Below are positions 1 through 7,260 of a stretch of DNA of 64,000 nucleotides, piece by piece. Source of the stretch: Acinetobacter haemolyticus CIP 64.3 = MTCC 9819 (lineage in GTDB: Bacteria > Pseudomonadota > Gammaproteobacteria > Pseudomonadales > Moraxellaceae); assembly GCF_000369065.1 (NCBI RefSeq), contig NZ_KB849812.1, positions 68,804 to 132,803 on the forward strand, written 5' to 3'. A program made the position numbers and the translations under genes. Numbering within the stretch: position 1 is the first letter of the stretch; every line of letters starts with the position of its first letter. The notes under the pieces are model-generated. The model was not told the DNA's origin. It made no database searches and was given only the letters and a program-made list of their open reading frames with translations.

Positions 1-348
1 GATATCATTCAACATATCGTGGGTGATGATCTTCTTGGCGGAGGCATCCTCGGAAGCATCGGTGGTGGAATTGGCGGTGATGGCGGTTTATTAAGTCCAA
101 TCACAGGTATCCTTGGTGGTGATATTCTTGGCAACCTTGGTGGCCTATTATCAATCAATGTTGGCGATAGCTGTGGTTGCACCAGCTCAAATGGCGGTGT
201 AGATAGTATTTTAGACTCTGTTCTAGGTGCTGCGTCTTCATCTCAAATCTTGTCGGCGAGTGGATCAACAACCAACTTCACAGACAATCTATCGATTCCA
301 AGCTTGAACTTATCTGAACAATTATTTGAAAGCACAAATCTGTTCTAA
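1..348 (+). CDS. Glycine-rich protein, C-terminal fragment (5' end outside window)
   Basis: The reading frame is open from base 1, so the GTG at 19 is probably an internal codon and this is the C-terminus of a longer gene. The visible 116 residues start with a Gly/Leu/Ile-rich stretch of repeated GGI, GGG and LGG units. A short Cys-containing CGCTSS segment follows, then a Ser/Thr/Asn-rich tail ending in Asn-Leu-Phe. No catalytic motif or membrane helix is apparent. The composition suggests a secreted or surface structural protein, but I do not recognise the family. A strong rho-independent terminator follows the stop codon by about 20 bases. Confidence 0.6.
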   Translation, partial: DIIQHIVGDDLLGGGILGSIGGGIGGDGGLLSPITGILGGDILGNLGGLLSINVGDSCGCTSSNGGVDSILDSVLGAASSSQILSASGSTTNFTDNLSIPSLNLSEQLFESTNLF

Positions 349-368
349 TTAATCCTCTCGCAGGATAA

Positions 369-399
369 AAAACCGCTGACAATCGTCAGCGGTTTTTTT
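369..399 (+). terminator. Rho-independent terminator of the Gly-rich gene
   Basis: An 8-bp stem (CCGCTGAC 373-380 with GTCAGCGG 385-392) with a 4-base loop, followed by seven T. It is flanked by an A-run, so it may also work on the other strand. Confidence 0.9.
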
Positions 400-545
400 G
401 AAGCTGAATAATCTATTTTAAATACAATCCCTTCCCTTACTCACACTTACATCTCTTTAATAATAAAACTTTATATCTAATCACAATTTAATTAAGACCA
501 AAGTCTAATTGCATACACTTCAAAAACAATATAATCAACAAGATG

Positions 546-600
546 CATAATCAAATTAAATACCCTAAACACACCCATAATCAAATTAAATGCCCTAAAC
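546..600. repeat. Two tandem 25-bp direct repeats
   Basis: The units cover 546-570 and 576-600 and differ by a single A/G change. They have a 30-base period and a CATAATCAAATTAAAT core. A degenerate third unit (CAATTTAAATACCATAAA) follows directly. They lie about 280 bases upstream of the porin start, so they could be iterated regulator sites or slippage duplications. Confidence 0.75.
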
Positions 601-682
601 AATTTAAATACCATAAAATCAGCATTGAATAAGTTCACAGGCCATGCCTCGTGCATTAATCTATTCTTTAGCGAAGGATTGC

Positions 683-722
683 TTAAACACTTAAAGTACG
701 AAACCTACGTTTAAGTGTTTAA
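683..722. repeat. 13-bp inverted repeat upstream of the porin
   Basis: TTAAACACTTAAA (683-695) pairs perfectly with TTTAAGTGTTTAA (710-722) across a 14-base loop. There is no T-tract, so it is more likely an operator or an untranslated-RNA hairpin than a terminator. Confidence 0.6.
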
Positions 723-878
723 TTATGAAAATACAGCTTAAGGCTTATGCTTAATTAGTTTATATCTCTATTTTTAAGACATATATTTCACTCAGATGCA
801 TGGCCTATTTTATATTTTGTTTATTTAAATGAAATGACGGTTGCTTATTCATAATTTTAAATTGTTAGGATGACATAA

Positions 879-1988
879 ATGAAAGTTAATTTTTTAATTG
901 CCAGCATATTAACGGTTATTACCAGTTCAGCAATCGCTGCTCCAAAGATTTATGGTGAGATTGACGCAAGTCTCGACTATTTACCTGAAAACAATGCAGC
1001 CAAATCTGATCGCGATGTATGGAAGGTCAACAGCAACAGCTCATTTCTCGGCATTAAAGGTGAAGAAAAACTAACAGAGCGCCTAAGCGCTATTTACCAA
1101 ATCGAATGGTCATTTAATGCTGACGGCGATGGCACCGATTGGTCACAACGAGATCGCTTTGTAGGATTAAAAGATCAAAAATTAGGGACTCTAAAGATCG
1201 GTAAAAACAACTCACCATTAAAAAAATTATCGACTGCAGTTGATAGCTTTAATAACTATGTTCGCAATACTGCAGACATTACCAGCATCATGCCTGGTGA
1301 AAACCGCATTAATAACTCCGTTGTATATGATTCACCTAAATTCTCGATCGGAGAACAAGGAAATCTTGAATTTAGTGCACTGTTGGCAACAGGCGAAGCA
1401 CAAGGTATCCGGAACAATCAGGGTGGCGTAACTGTTGATGGTGGTGGCTTAGGTGATGCTTGGTCAACTTCGCTTACGTATTCAGATCCAATATTTCTTG
1501 CCGCAATTGCTTATGACAAAGCCATTCCAAGCAATCTCCTTGGTCAAGGCTTTCTTAACGCATCAGACACTCATATCGATATCGACAAAGTTTTTGCTGC
1601 CGCCAATACACTACGATTAACTGCACGCATTAAACCAATCGAAACACTTTCACTCAAAGCATTAATTCAAAAATCTGAAATAGAGGAAGCAAAAGGCAAT
1701 CCAGCAAGCGCAGCTAACATTGACGATTCGGTTGGCTGGTTAATTGGTGCAGAGTATCGAATACCAAACCATGATAAATGGAACATAAAGGCGCAATACA
1801 GCCAAAATACAACAAGCTTTAAGAACAATGACGCAGACTATGATGCACAGCAAATCATGGCAGGTGTCGATTATGCATTTAACAAACAAGTTAGAGCTTA
1901 TGGTTACACAGGTTATGCAACATTTAAACAAGCGGATGCGAAAGACAAACAACCTGTCGTCGGAACGGGGCTTGAGTTTAAGTTTTAA
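879..1988 (+). CDS. Outer-membrane porin (Gram-negative porin family)
   Basis: A 369-residue protein with a typical Sec signal peptide (basic N-terminus, hydrophobic core, cleavage after Ala-Ile-Ala-Ala near residue 21). The mature part opens with the KIYGEIDAS strand seen in general diffusion porins. It is rich in alternating beta-strand patterns (for example RFVGLKD and LGTLKIGKN) and ends in a C-terminal Phe within a final FKF strand, as expected for BamA-inserted trimeric porins. It probably forms a channel for small anionic or neutral solutes. It precedes the tctCBA transporter by about 0.5 kb but has its own terminator, so a shared substrate is only inferred. The start is supported by TTAGGATG upstream. 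Confidence 0.88.
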   Translation: MKVNFLIASILTVITSSAIAAPKIYGEIDASLDYLPENNAAKSDRDVWKVNSNSSFLGIKGEEKLTERLSAIYQIEWSFNADGDGTDWSQRDRFVGLKDQKLGTLKIGKNNSPLKKLSTAVDSFNNYVRNTADITSIMPGENRINNSVVYDSPKFSIGEQGNLEFSALLATGEAQGIRNNQGGVTVDGGGLGDAWSTSLTYSDPIFLAAIAYDKAIPSNLLGQGFLNASDTHIDIDKVFAAANTLRLTARIKPIETLSLKALIQKSEIEEAKGNPASAANIDDSVGWLIGAEYRIPNHDKWNIKAQYSQNTTSFKNNDADYDAQQIMAGVDYAFNKQVRAYGYTGYATFKQADAKDKQPVVGTGLEFKF

Positions 1989-2014
1989 ACATATCGAATC
2001 CCGATAAAATATCT

Positions 2015-2047
2015 TAAGCCAGAATGATTAATATTCTGGCTTTTTTA
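2015..2047 (+). terminator. Rho-independent terminator of the porin gene
   Basis: Stem GCCAGAAT (2018-2025) with ATTCTGGC (2033-2040), followed by six T. It ends the porin transcript before the tct genes. Confidence 0.88.
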
Positions 2048-2504
2048 CAAGCCATATTTAGAATAAAAAACTTAAATAAACAATTAAACCCTAGAGCAAA
2101 ATTTCAAAAAACAAAATAAAAAACAATTCAAACACCCCAGTAAGATAAATTAAAACACCTAATTCGTGCTTTGAAAGTTAAATTTAAAACAACAACCTTT
2201 AATAAAATATTTTTTTATTTTATATAGTTAAACTCAAACATTTTTAAAATAAATTGCATGTAATTTGACATTTCTAAAATGAATCATCACAAGATATAAG
2301 TTGATGCTATGCTTTTTCTGTTTAATTTTATGATGAACACCCTGATTTAAAGTTATCAAAATGTGATAAAGAGCACCCCAGATTCCAAAAGAATAATGCT
2401 CAATTTTATGCATGTAACTTTATTTAATTATGGCAAAGAAGCCAATATAAATATGCACTATTATTGTGCGTATAAATATAATCGTTTATGGAGAAACATT
2501 TAAG
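2048..2504. other. AT-rich intergenic region between porin and tctC
   Basis: About 460 bases of very AT-rich DNA with no ORF worth calling. It presumably contains the tctCBA promoter and any operators, but I could not pick out a confident hexamer pair or palindrome. The usual two-component regulator tctDE of such loci is not in the window. Confidence 0.45.
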
Positions 2505-3500
2505 ATGTTAAGAGGAATTATATTAACCAGCACTTTAGTGACCTTAGGATTCGGTTTAACAGCATGTGGAAAAAATAAAGGTGAAGTTGGAGAACCCAAA
2601 CGCCCAGAATGTATCGCCCCAGCAAAACCAGGCGGTGGTTTCGATCTCACATGTAAACTGGCACAAAATGCTTTCAAAGAAACCAAACTCTTAAATTCTC
2701 CTATGCGTGTAACCTATATGCCCGGTGGTGTAGGCGCTGTAGCATACAATAAAATTGTTGCTAACGACCCTGCGAATGACAATGCAATTGTTGCATTCTC
2801 TACCGGCTCATTACTCAACCTTGCCCAAGGAAAATTTGGCCAATATACGGAAAAAGATGTTCGCTGGTTAGCGATTGTCGGGACAGATTATGGCGTGGTT
2901 GCGGTCAATGCAGAATCTCCATATAAAAATCTTAACGACTTAGTCGCTGCACTCAAGAAAAATCCAAAATCCGTGAGCTTCGGCGCAGGTGGTAGTGTTG
3001 GCGGTCAGGACTGGATGCAAACTGCGATGCTTGCAAAAGCTGCAGGTGTAAATCCAAAAGATATGACTTACATTGCCCTAGAAGGCGGCGGTGAGGCGGT
3101 AACATCTGTTCTGGGTAATCACATCCAAGTGGTCAGCGCTGGAATTGCTGAAGTCATCCCTCATATTAAATCAGGAAAAGTACGTGCTCTAGCCGTGTTT
3201 GCTCCTGAACGCCTACCAAATGAATTAGCAAACATTCCGACTGCAAAAGAACAGGGTTATGACATTCAATGGCCAGTTGTACGTGGATATTACGTTGGTC
3301 CAAAAGTCAGTGACGAAGCTTATCAATGGTGGAAAACTTCATTTGAAAAAATGATGCAAGATCCAAAATTTGAGCAATCACGTCAACAGTTTGAGCTACT
3401 CCCGCTCTCCATGACAGGTGAAGAATTAGATCAGTTTGTAATCCAACAAACCAATCAATTAAGAGCGTTATCTAAAGAGTTCGACCTCGTTACAAAATAG
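2505..3500 (+). CDS. tctC: Tripartite tricarboxylate transporter, substrate-binding lipoprotein TctC
   Basis: The periplasmic solute-binding component (TctC/Bug family) of a TTT-type carboxylate transporter, 331 residues from the chosen start. I prefer ATG 2505 over the in-frame GTG at 2466. It has GGAG about 11 bases upstream, and its product begins directly with a lipoprotein signal peptide ending in the lipobox LTAC (Cys21). Family hallmarks include the early PGGGFD substrate-loop motif and the later MPGGVGA and FGAGGSVGG glycine-rich segments. It heads the tctC-tctB-tctA cluster, whose integral membrane partners follow directly. The substrate (citrate or another carboxylate) cannot be fixed from sequence alone. 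Confidence 0.9.
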   Translation: MLRGIILTSTLVTLGFGLTACGKNKGEVGEPKRPECIAPAKPGGGFDLTCKLAQNAFKETKLLNSPMRVTYMPGGVGAVAYNKIVANDPANDNAIVAFSTGSLLNLAQGKFGQYTEKDVRWLAIVGTDYGVVAVNAESPYKNLNDLVAALKKNPKSVSFGAGGSVGGQDWMQTAMLAKAAGVNPKDMTYIALEGGGEAVTSVLGNHIQVVSAGIAEVIPHIKSGKVRALAVFAPERLPNELANIPTAKEQGYDIQWPVVRGYYVGPKVSDEAYQWWKTSFEKMMQDPKFEQSRQQFELLPLSMTGEELDQFVIQQTNQLRALSKEFDLVTK

Positions 3501-3596
3501 CACTTAAAACCCAGAAAACATTTCAATCGCTGATCTTTCATAGAATGAAACTCAGGGTTGAAGTGTTCCTGAATTTTAATGAAAAAGGAATGATCT

Positions 3597-4040
3597 ATGT
3601 CCGCAGAAAGGATTTTTTCAGGGACCTTAGGACTCGTCAGTCTTGGCCTACTCTACTTGGCTTGGGGCTATGTCGCACCCATTGCATATGACCCGTTAGG
3701 ACCACGTCCTTATCCTGTACTCCTGTTATTACTTTTAATTTCATGTTGTTTATATCTTACCTTTAGACCTCAAAAACTCGCTGAATTTATTGATCTGGGA
3801 TACACCCCATCCGTCTTAAAAAAAATCGGTTTGTTGATGCTGTTTATGCTGATTTATGCCATTACTTTTGAGTTCTTAGGTTTCCCTATTGCAACAGCCA
3901 TCATGTTTTTCCTTGTCGGCACCCTCTTCGGAGGAAGTTTAAAAGCATCACTAATCACAGGCATTGTTTTTGGCTGCCTCTTATATGGGTTATTTGACTA
4001 CATATTAGATGTACCACTGCCATTAGGATTTTTTAGTTAA
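3597..4040 (+). CDS. tctB: Tripartite tricarboxylate transporter, small membrane subunit TctB
   Basis: A 147-residue integral membrane protein with about four predicted transmembrane segments, the size and topology of the TctB (DUF1468) subunit. It should pair with TctA in the inner membrane and be energised by the ion gradient. A good ribosome-binding site (AAGGAATGATCT) precedes the ATG. It lies 96 bases after tctC and 14 bases before tctA, consistent with one operon. Confidence 0.88.
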   Translation: MSAERIFSGTLGLVSLGLLYLAWGYVAPIAYDPLGPRPYPVLLLLLLISCCLYLTFRPQKLAEFIDLGYTPSVLKKIGLLMLFMLIYAITFEFLGFPIATAIMFFLVGTLFGGSLKASLITGIVFGCLLYGLFDYILDVPLPLGFFS

Positions 4041-4054
4041 TCAAGGAAGAATTA

Positions 4055-5551
4055 ATGGACGTTTTTGAATATTTAATGTACGGCTTTCAAGTCGCATTAA
4101 CCCCACAAAACCTATTCATTGCACTGATTGGTGCATTCATTGGTACGATTGTCGGCTTATTGCCTGGTCTCGGTCCAATTAACGGTGTTGCGTTACTCCT
4201 TCCTTTTGCTTATGCCTTAGGTCTTCCTCCTGAAAGTGCATTGATCTTATTGGCAGCCGTTTATCTCGGATGTGAATATGGTGGACGAATTTCCGCCATT
4301 TTAATCAATGTCCCCGGAGATGCGGCAGCAATTATGTCCACCATGGACGGTTACCCACTTGCTAAACAAGGAAAAGCAGGGATTGCGCTATCACTCTCGG
4401 CGATGAGCTCATTTATTGGCAGTTTAATTGCAATTATCGGGATCGTATTATTTGCTCCCCTTTTAGCAAAATGGGCAATTGTTTTCGGACCAGCTGAATA
4501 TTTCGTTTTAATGGTATTTGCTCTGACCTGTTTAAGTGGCCTCGTGGGTGATCAACCGATTAAAACAGCCGTAGCAGCCTTGATCGGATTACTGTTTGCT
4601 ACCGTTGGTGTCGATGCAGTGACAGGTGTTTATCGCTTTACATTTGACTCAGTAAACCTCAGTGATGGCGTTCAGTTCACTACCATCGTGATCGGTTTTT
4701 TCAGTATCAGTGAAATTCTGATTATGTTAGAAAAAACAGCGATTGGACAGAAAGCACTTGGACAAGGTAAACGCAGTCTTTTCAACCTAAAAGAATTTTT
4801 GTTCACCCTAAAAACCACGATTCGTAGTTCACTACTGGGCTTCATTGTCGGCATTTTACCGGGCGCAGGCGCAACAATTGCCAGTGCAATGTCTTATACC
4901 AGCGAACGAAAACTTGCGGGAAAAGATGGAAAATTTGGTGACGGCGATTTACGTGGTATTGCAGCACCTGAAGCAGCCAATAATGCTTCGGCATGCGGTT
5001 CATTTATTCCAATGTTAACTCTAGGTGTACCAGGTTCAGGTACCACAGCCGTGATGTTAGGTGCATTAACGCTTTACAATATTACGCCTGGTCCACAGTT
5101 ATTCACTGAACAACCAACGATTGTTTGGGGACTAATTGCATCATTATTCATTGCCAGTATTTTATTATTGATCATGAATATTTCATTGGTACGTTTCTTT
5201 GCCAAGTTGTTGAGCGTTCCAAACTTTATTCTTCTTCCTGCAATCGCAGCAGTCAGCTTCGTTGGTGTGTATGCAATACATAGCACAGTATTCGACTTGG
5301 TTCTGATGGTTGGATTGGGTATTTTTGGTTATATTTTACGTAAACTCAACTTCCCTTTATCCGCCCTGATCTTAGGCTTTGTATTAGGTGAGCTTATGGA
5401 ATCAAGCTTACGTCGTGCACTATCTATTTCTCAAGGTGAATTGTCAATCTTGTTCGATGGCTACATCACCAAAGTATTATGGATTTTAGCAGGTATCATG
5501 ATCGTACTTCCTTTGATCCGCTGGTTACGTAACCGTCACAGAGCGATTTAA
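4055..5551 (+). CDS. tctA: Tripartite tricarboxylate transporter, large permease TctA
   Basis: A 498-residue polytopic inner-membrane protein with around 10-12 hydrophobic segments, the normal TctA length. The family signatures are clear: GLLPGLGPINGVALLLPF near residue 33, and the duplicated counterpart GILPGAGATIAS near residue 266, which form the substrate and ion path. EYGGRISAILINVPGD and the LGVPGSGTTA loop also match. The ribosome-binding site AAGGAAG is 14 bases after tctB. It transports the carboxylate delivered by TctC. The operon appears to end at the inverted repeat just downstream. Confidence 0.93.
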   Translation: MDVFEYLMYGFQVALTPQNLFIALIGAFIGTIVGLLPGLGPINGVALLLPFAYALGLPPESALILLAAVYLGCEYGGRISAILINVPGDAAAIMSTMDGYPLAKQGKAGIALSLSAMSSFIGSLIAIIGIVLFAPLLAKWAIVFGPAEYFVLMVFALTCLSGLVGDQPIKTAVAALIGLLFATVGVDAVTGVYRFTFDSVNLSDGVQFTTIVIGFFSISEILIMLEKTAIGQKALGQGKRSLFNLKEFLFTLKTTIRSSLLGFIVGILPGAGATIASAMSYTSERKLAGKDGKFGDGDLRGIAAPEAANNASACGSFIPMLTLGVPGSGTTAVMLGALTLYNITPGPQLFTEQPTIVWGLIASLFIASILLLIMNISLVRFFAKLLSVPNFILLPAIAAVSFVGVYAIHSTVFDLVLMVGLGIFGYILRKLNFPLSALILGFVLGELMESSLRRALSISQGELSILFDGYITKVLWILAGIMIVLPLIRWLRNRHRAI

Positions 5552-5559
5552 ATAATGTT

Positions 5560-5587
5560 GACCGATAGAGAATAAAATCTATCGGTC
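5560..5587 (+). terminator. Probable terminator hairpin after tctA
   Basis: GACCGATAG (5560-5568) pairs perfectly with CTATCGGTC (5579-5587). It is followed by ATTTATCTTTTATTT, a T-rich but interrupted tract, so termination may be incomplete and the AbrB-family gene could receive read-through. Confidence 0.6.
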
Positions 5588-5616
5588 ATTTATCTTTTAT
5601 TTATGCGATTTGATTT

Positions 5617-6681
5617 ATGCAATTGTATCTAAAGTATGCTTTGAGTCTAAGCCTTGCATTTTTAGGTGCACTTGTTGCACAGTGGCTACACTTACCTATT
5701 CCATGGCTGCTCGGGCCATTATTCATCACCGCTCTCCTTAAAATAAATCACGCCCCCATCGAATGTCATAATTCTGCACGTAGTATTGGATTATCCATCA
5801 TTGGACTCACGCTCGGTTTATATTTCACACCAGAGATGATTCACCTAATCGCATCACATTGGCTGGTATTACTGATCGGCCTGTTGTTTGCATTATTACT
5901 CGGTGCAATCGGTGCCTTTATATTGCAACGCTGGGCAAAAATCGACTTTAAAACCGCATGGTTTGCTTCTGCAACTGGTGGGGCAAATGAGATGTCTCAT
6001 CTCGCAGAACACTATCAGGCACGCGTTGATCAAGTTGCATCAGCTCATACATTACGCGTATTAATGGTGGTGGTGATTGTGCCTTTCTTTTACCAATTTA
6101 TGGGCTGGCATGGTTTTGATACGGATCAAATCGCAAAACATCTCGAAGTGAACTGGTTTGGTTTTTTCGGCTTGGTCTTGATCTCTTATATTGCCAGTCG
6201 TATTTTTATTCAGTTTAAACTCCCTAATCCATGGACCTTTGGTGCATTATTGGTTGCTATCTTCTTTACAGCACAAGATATTCATCTATCCGCAATTCCG
6301 ACACCGATTATTCATCTAGGGCAAGTCTTACTCGGCTGGTCATTAGGTAATAAATTTAAACCTGGATTTTTTAAAACCGCCCCGCGTTATTTAAGCATTG
6401 TGGCACTTTGTAATCTAGGCGCATTACTCTTAACTGGGCTGCTAGCTTATACACTGATGCAATGGACGGATCTTCCTATCGCCACCCTTGGTTTAGGACT
6501 TGCGCCCGGTGGTGTCGCTGAAATGACGATCACAGCCAAGGTTCTGCAACTCGGTGTTCCAATCGTGACTGCATTTCATGTGGTTCGTATGGTAGGTGTC
6601 TTGGGAACAGTCGGATATTTATATCTTTTCTTCGATAAAATACTGCAAAAGAAAATTCAGACACAAAAAAACCGCAATTAA
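5617..6681 (+). CDS. AbrB-family (AbrB-duplication) inner-membrane protein
   Basis: A 354-residue protein with about ten transmembrane helices. It has the internal duplication typical of the AbrB/TIGR03082 membrane family, often mislabelled ammonia monooxygenase. The halves show PIPWLLGPLF near the N-terminus with ATGGANEMS, repeated later as LPNPWTFGALL with APGGVAEM. Members frequently neighbour TTT carboxylate transporters, and here it follows tctCBA, but the molecular function is not established. No clear ribosome-binding site precedes the ATG. The stop codon lies inside a hairpin that acts as terminator for the tRNA operon on the other strand. Confidence 0.8.
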   Translation: MQLYLKYALSLSLAFLGALVAQWLHLPIPWLLGPLFITALLKINHAPIECHNSARSIGLSIIGLTLGLYFTPEMIHLIASHWLVLLIGLLFALLLGAIGAFILQRWAKIDFKTAWFASATGGANEMSHLAEHYQARVDQVASAHTLRVLMVVVIVPFFYQFMGWHGFDTDQIAKHLEVNWFGFFGLVLISYIASRIFIQFKLPNPWTFGALLVAIFFTAQDIHLSAIPTPIIHLGQVLLGWSLGNKFKPGFFKTAPRYLSIVALCNLGALLLTGLLAYTLMQWTDLPIATLGLGLAPGGVAEMTITAKVLQLGVPIVTAFHVVRMVGVLGTVGYLYLFFDKILQKKIQTQKNRN

Positions 6682-6690
6682 GCGGTTTAT
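6664..6690 (-). terminator. Terminator of the tRNA operon, overlapping the AbrB-family stop codon
   Basis: Stem AAACCGC (669-675 of the 6-kb block) with GCGGTTT (6682-6688). Read leftward it ends in seven U just after the last tRNA-Arg. The stop codon of the convergent gene (6679-6681) sits in its loop region. Confidence 0.8.
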
Positions 6691-6700
6691 TTCATTAAGT

Positions 6701-6777
6701 TGGTGCGCTCAGAGAGATTCGAACTCCCGACCCCTTAGTTCGTAGCCAAGTGCTCTATCCAGCTGAGCTATGAGCGC
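6701..6777 (-). tRNA. tRNA-Arg (ACG), distal copy
   Basis: Reads leftward. The 77 bases include an encoded CCA. Acceptor GCGCTCA pairs with TGAGCGC. The D-arm and the T-arm (GTTCGAATC) are normal, and the anticodon loop is CTACGAA, giving anticodon ACG (read as ICG after A34 deamination by TadA). It is identical over all 77 bases to the copy at 6825-6901, so it is a recent or conversion-maintained duplicate. Co-transcribed with the other two tRNAs. Confidence 0.96.
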
Positions 6778-6824
6778 ATTACTTATGTGCCTATGCAGGC
6801 GTGTGTTACTTTTAAATCTTTACT

Positions 6825-6901
6825 TGGTGCGCTCAGAGAGATTCGAACTCCCGACCCCTTAGTTCGTAGCCAAGTGCTCTATCCAGCTGAGCTATGAGCG
6901 C
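6825..6901 (-). tRNA. tRNA-Arg (ACG), proximal copy
   Basis: Reads leftward, 77 bases with CCA, identical to the copy at 6701-6777. The anticodon loop CTACGAA gives ACG, decoding CGU/CGC/CGA. It lies between tRNA-Ser and the second tRNA-Arg in one processed transcript. The 47-base spacer between the Arg copies is unrelated sequence. Confidence 0.96.
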
Positions 6902-6912
6902 CTTAAGTAAAG

Positions 6913-7002
6913 TGGCGGTGAGAGAGGGATTCGAACCCTCGATACAGTTACCCGTATGCATCCTTAGCAGGGATGTGGTTTCAGCCACTCACCCATCTCA
7001 CC
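6913..7002 (-). tRNA. tRNA-Ser (GCT)
   Basis: Reads leftward, 90 bases with encoded CCA. It has a long variable arm typical of class II serine tRNAs, acceptor GGTGAGA pairing with TCTCACC, discriminator G, and anticodon loop CTGCTAA, giving GCT (AGU/AGC codons). It is the first gene of a three-tRNA operon. Confidence 0.95.
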
Positions 7003-7016
7003 GTAACACGAGCGCA

Positions 7017-7045
7017 ATAATACAAACTAAATCCCCATTACACAA
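7017..7045 (-). promoter_or_regulatory. Sigma-70 promoter of the tRNA operon
   Basis: On the minus strand, -35 TTGTGT (7045-7040) and -10 TATTAT (7022-7017) are separated by exactly 17 bases. The GC-rich discriminator TGCGCTCG after the -10 is typical of stringently controlled stable-RNA promoters. The predicted start lies about 8 bases before mature tRNA-Ser. Confidence 0.75.
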
Positions 7046-7260
7046 GGGAAGAACCCTATTTTTTCTGTTTTTTTAAATCAATCAAATATTTTTTAAACAA
7101 TTTTGGTATTTTTTCAGCATTTTTTTGCTTTTCACTTGTTAATATAGGCATCTCTTTTATACAGATCCATGACATAAACACAATCTTGCAATCTTTGACG
7201 TGCAGTCTAAGTTTGAATGTCTTATGCTAAAGTGATCTGCCAGATGTGAAATGAAACGAT

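Larger units (their letters stand above)
400..878. other. AT-rich intergenic region upstream of the porin, with repeats
   Basis: About 480 bases with no convincing ORF. It holds a 25-base direct repeat (546-570 and 576-600, differing at one position, with a partial third copy at about 600-617). It also holds a 13-bp inverted repeat (683-695 with 710-722). The porin promoter must lie here, but no clear sigma-70 hexamer pair stands out. A ribosome-binding site (TTAGGATG) sits just before the porin start. Confidence 0.6.

Noticed and set aside
2466..2504. Upstream GTG start for tctC
   Set aside because: The later ATG has the ribosome-binding site and places the lipoprotein signal at the N-terminus.
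6913..7002. tRNA-Ser as an integration attachment site
   Set aside because: No integrase or repeated tRNA 3' end is present nearby, so there is no sign of an integrated element here.
6894..7076. A 60-residue ORF over tRNA-Ser
   Set aside because: It is formed by the tRNA sequence itself and has no plausible start signal.
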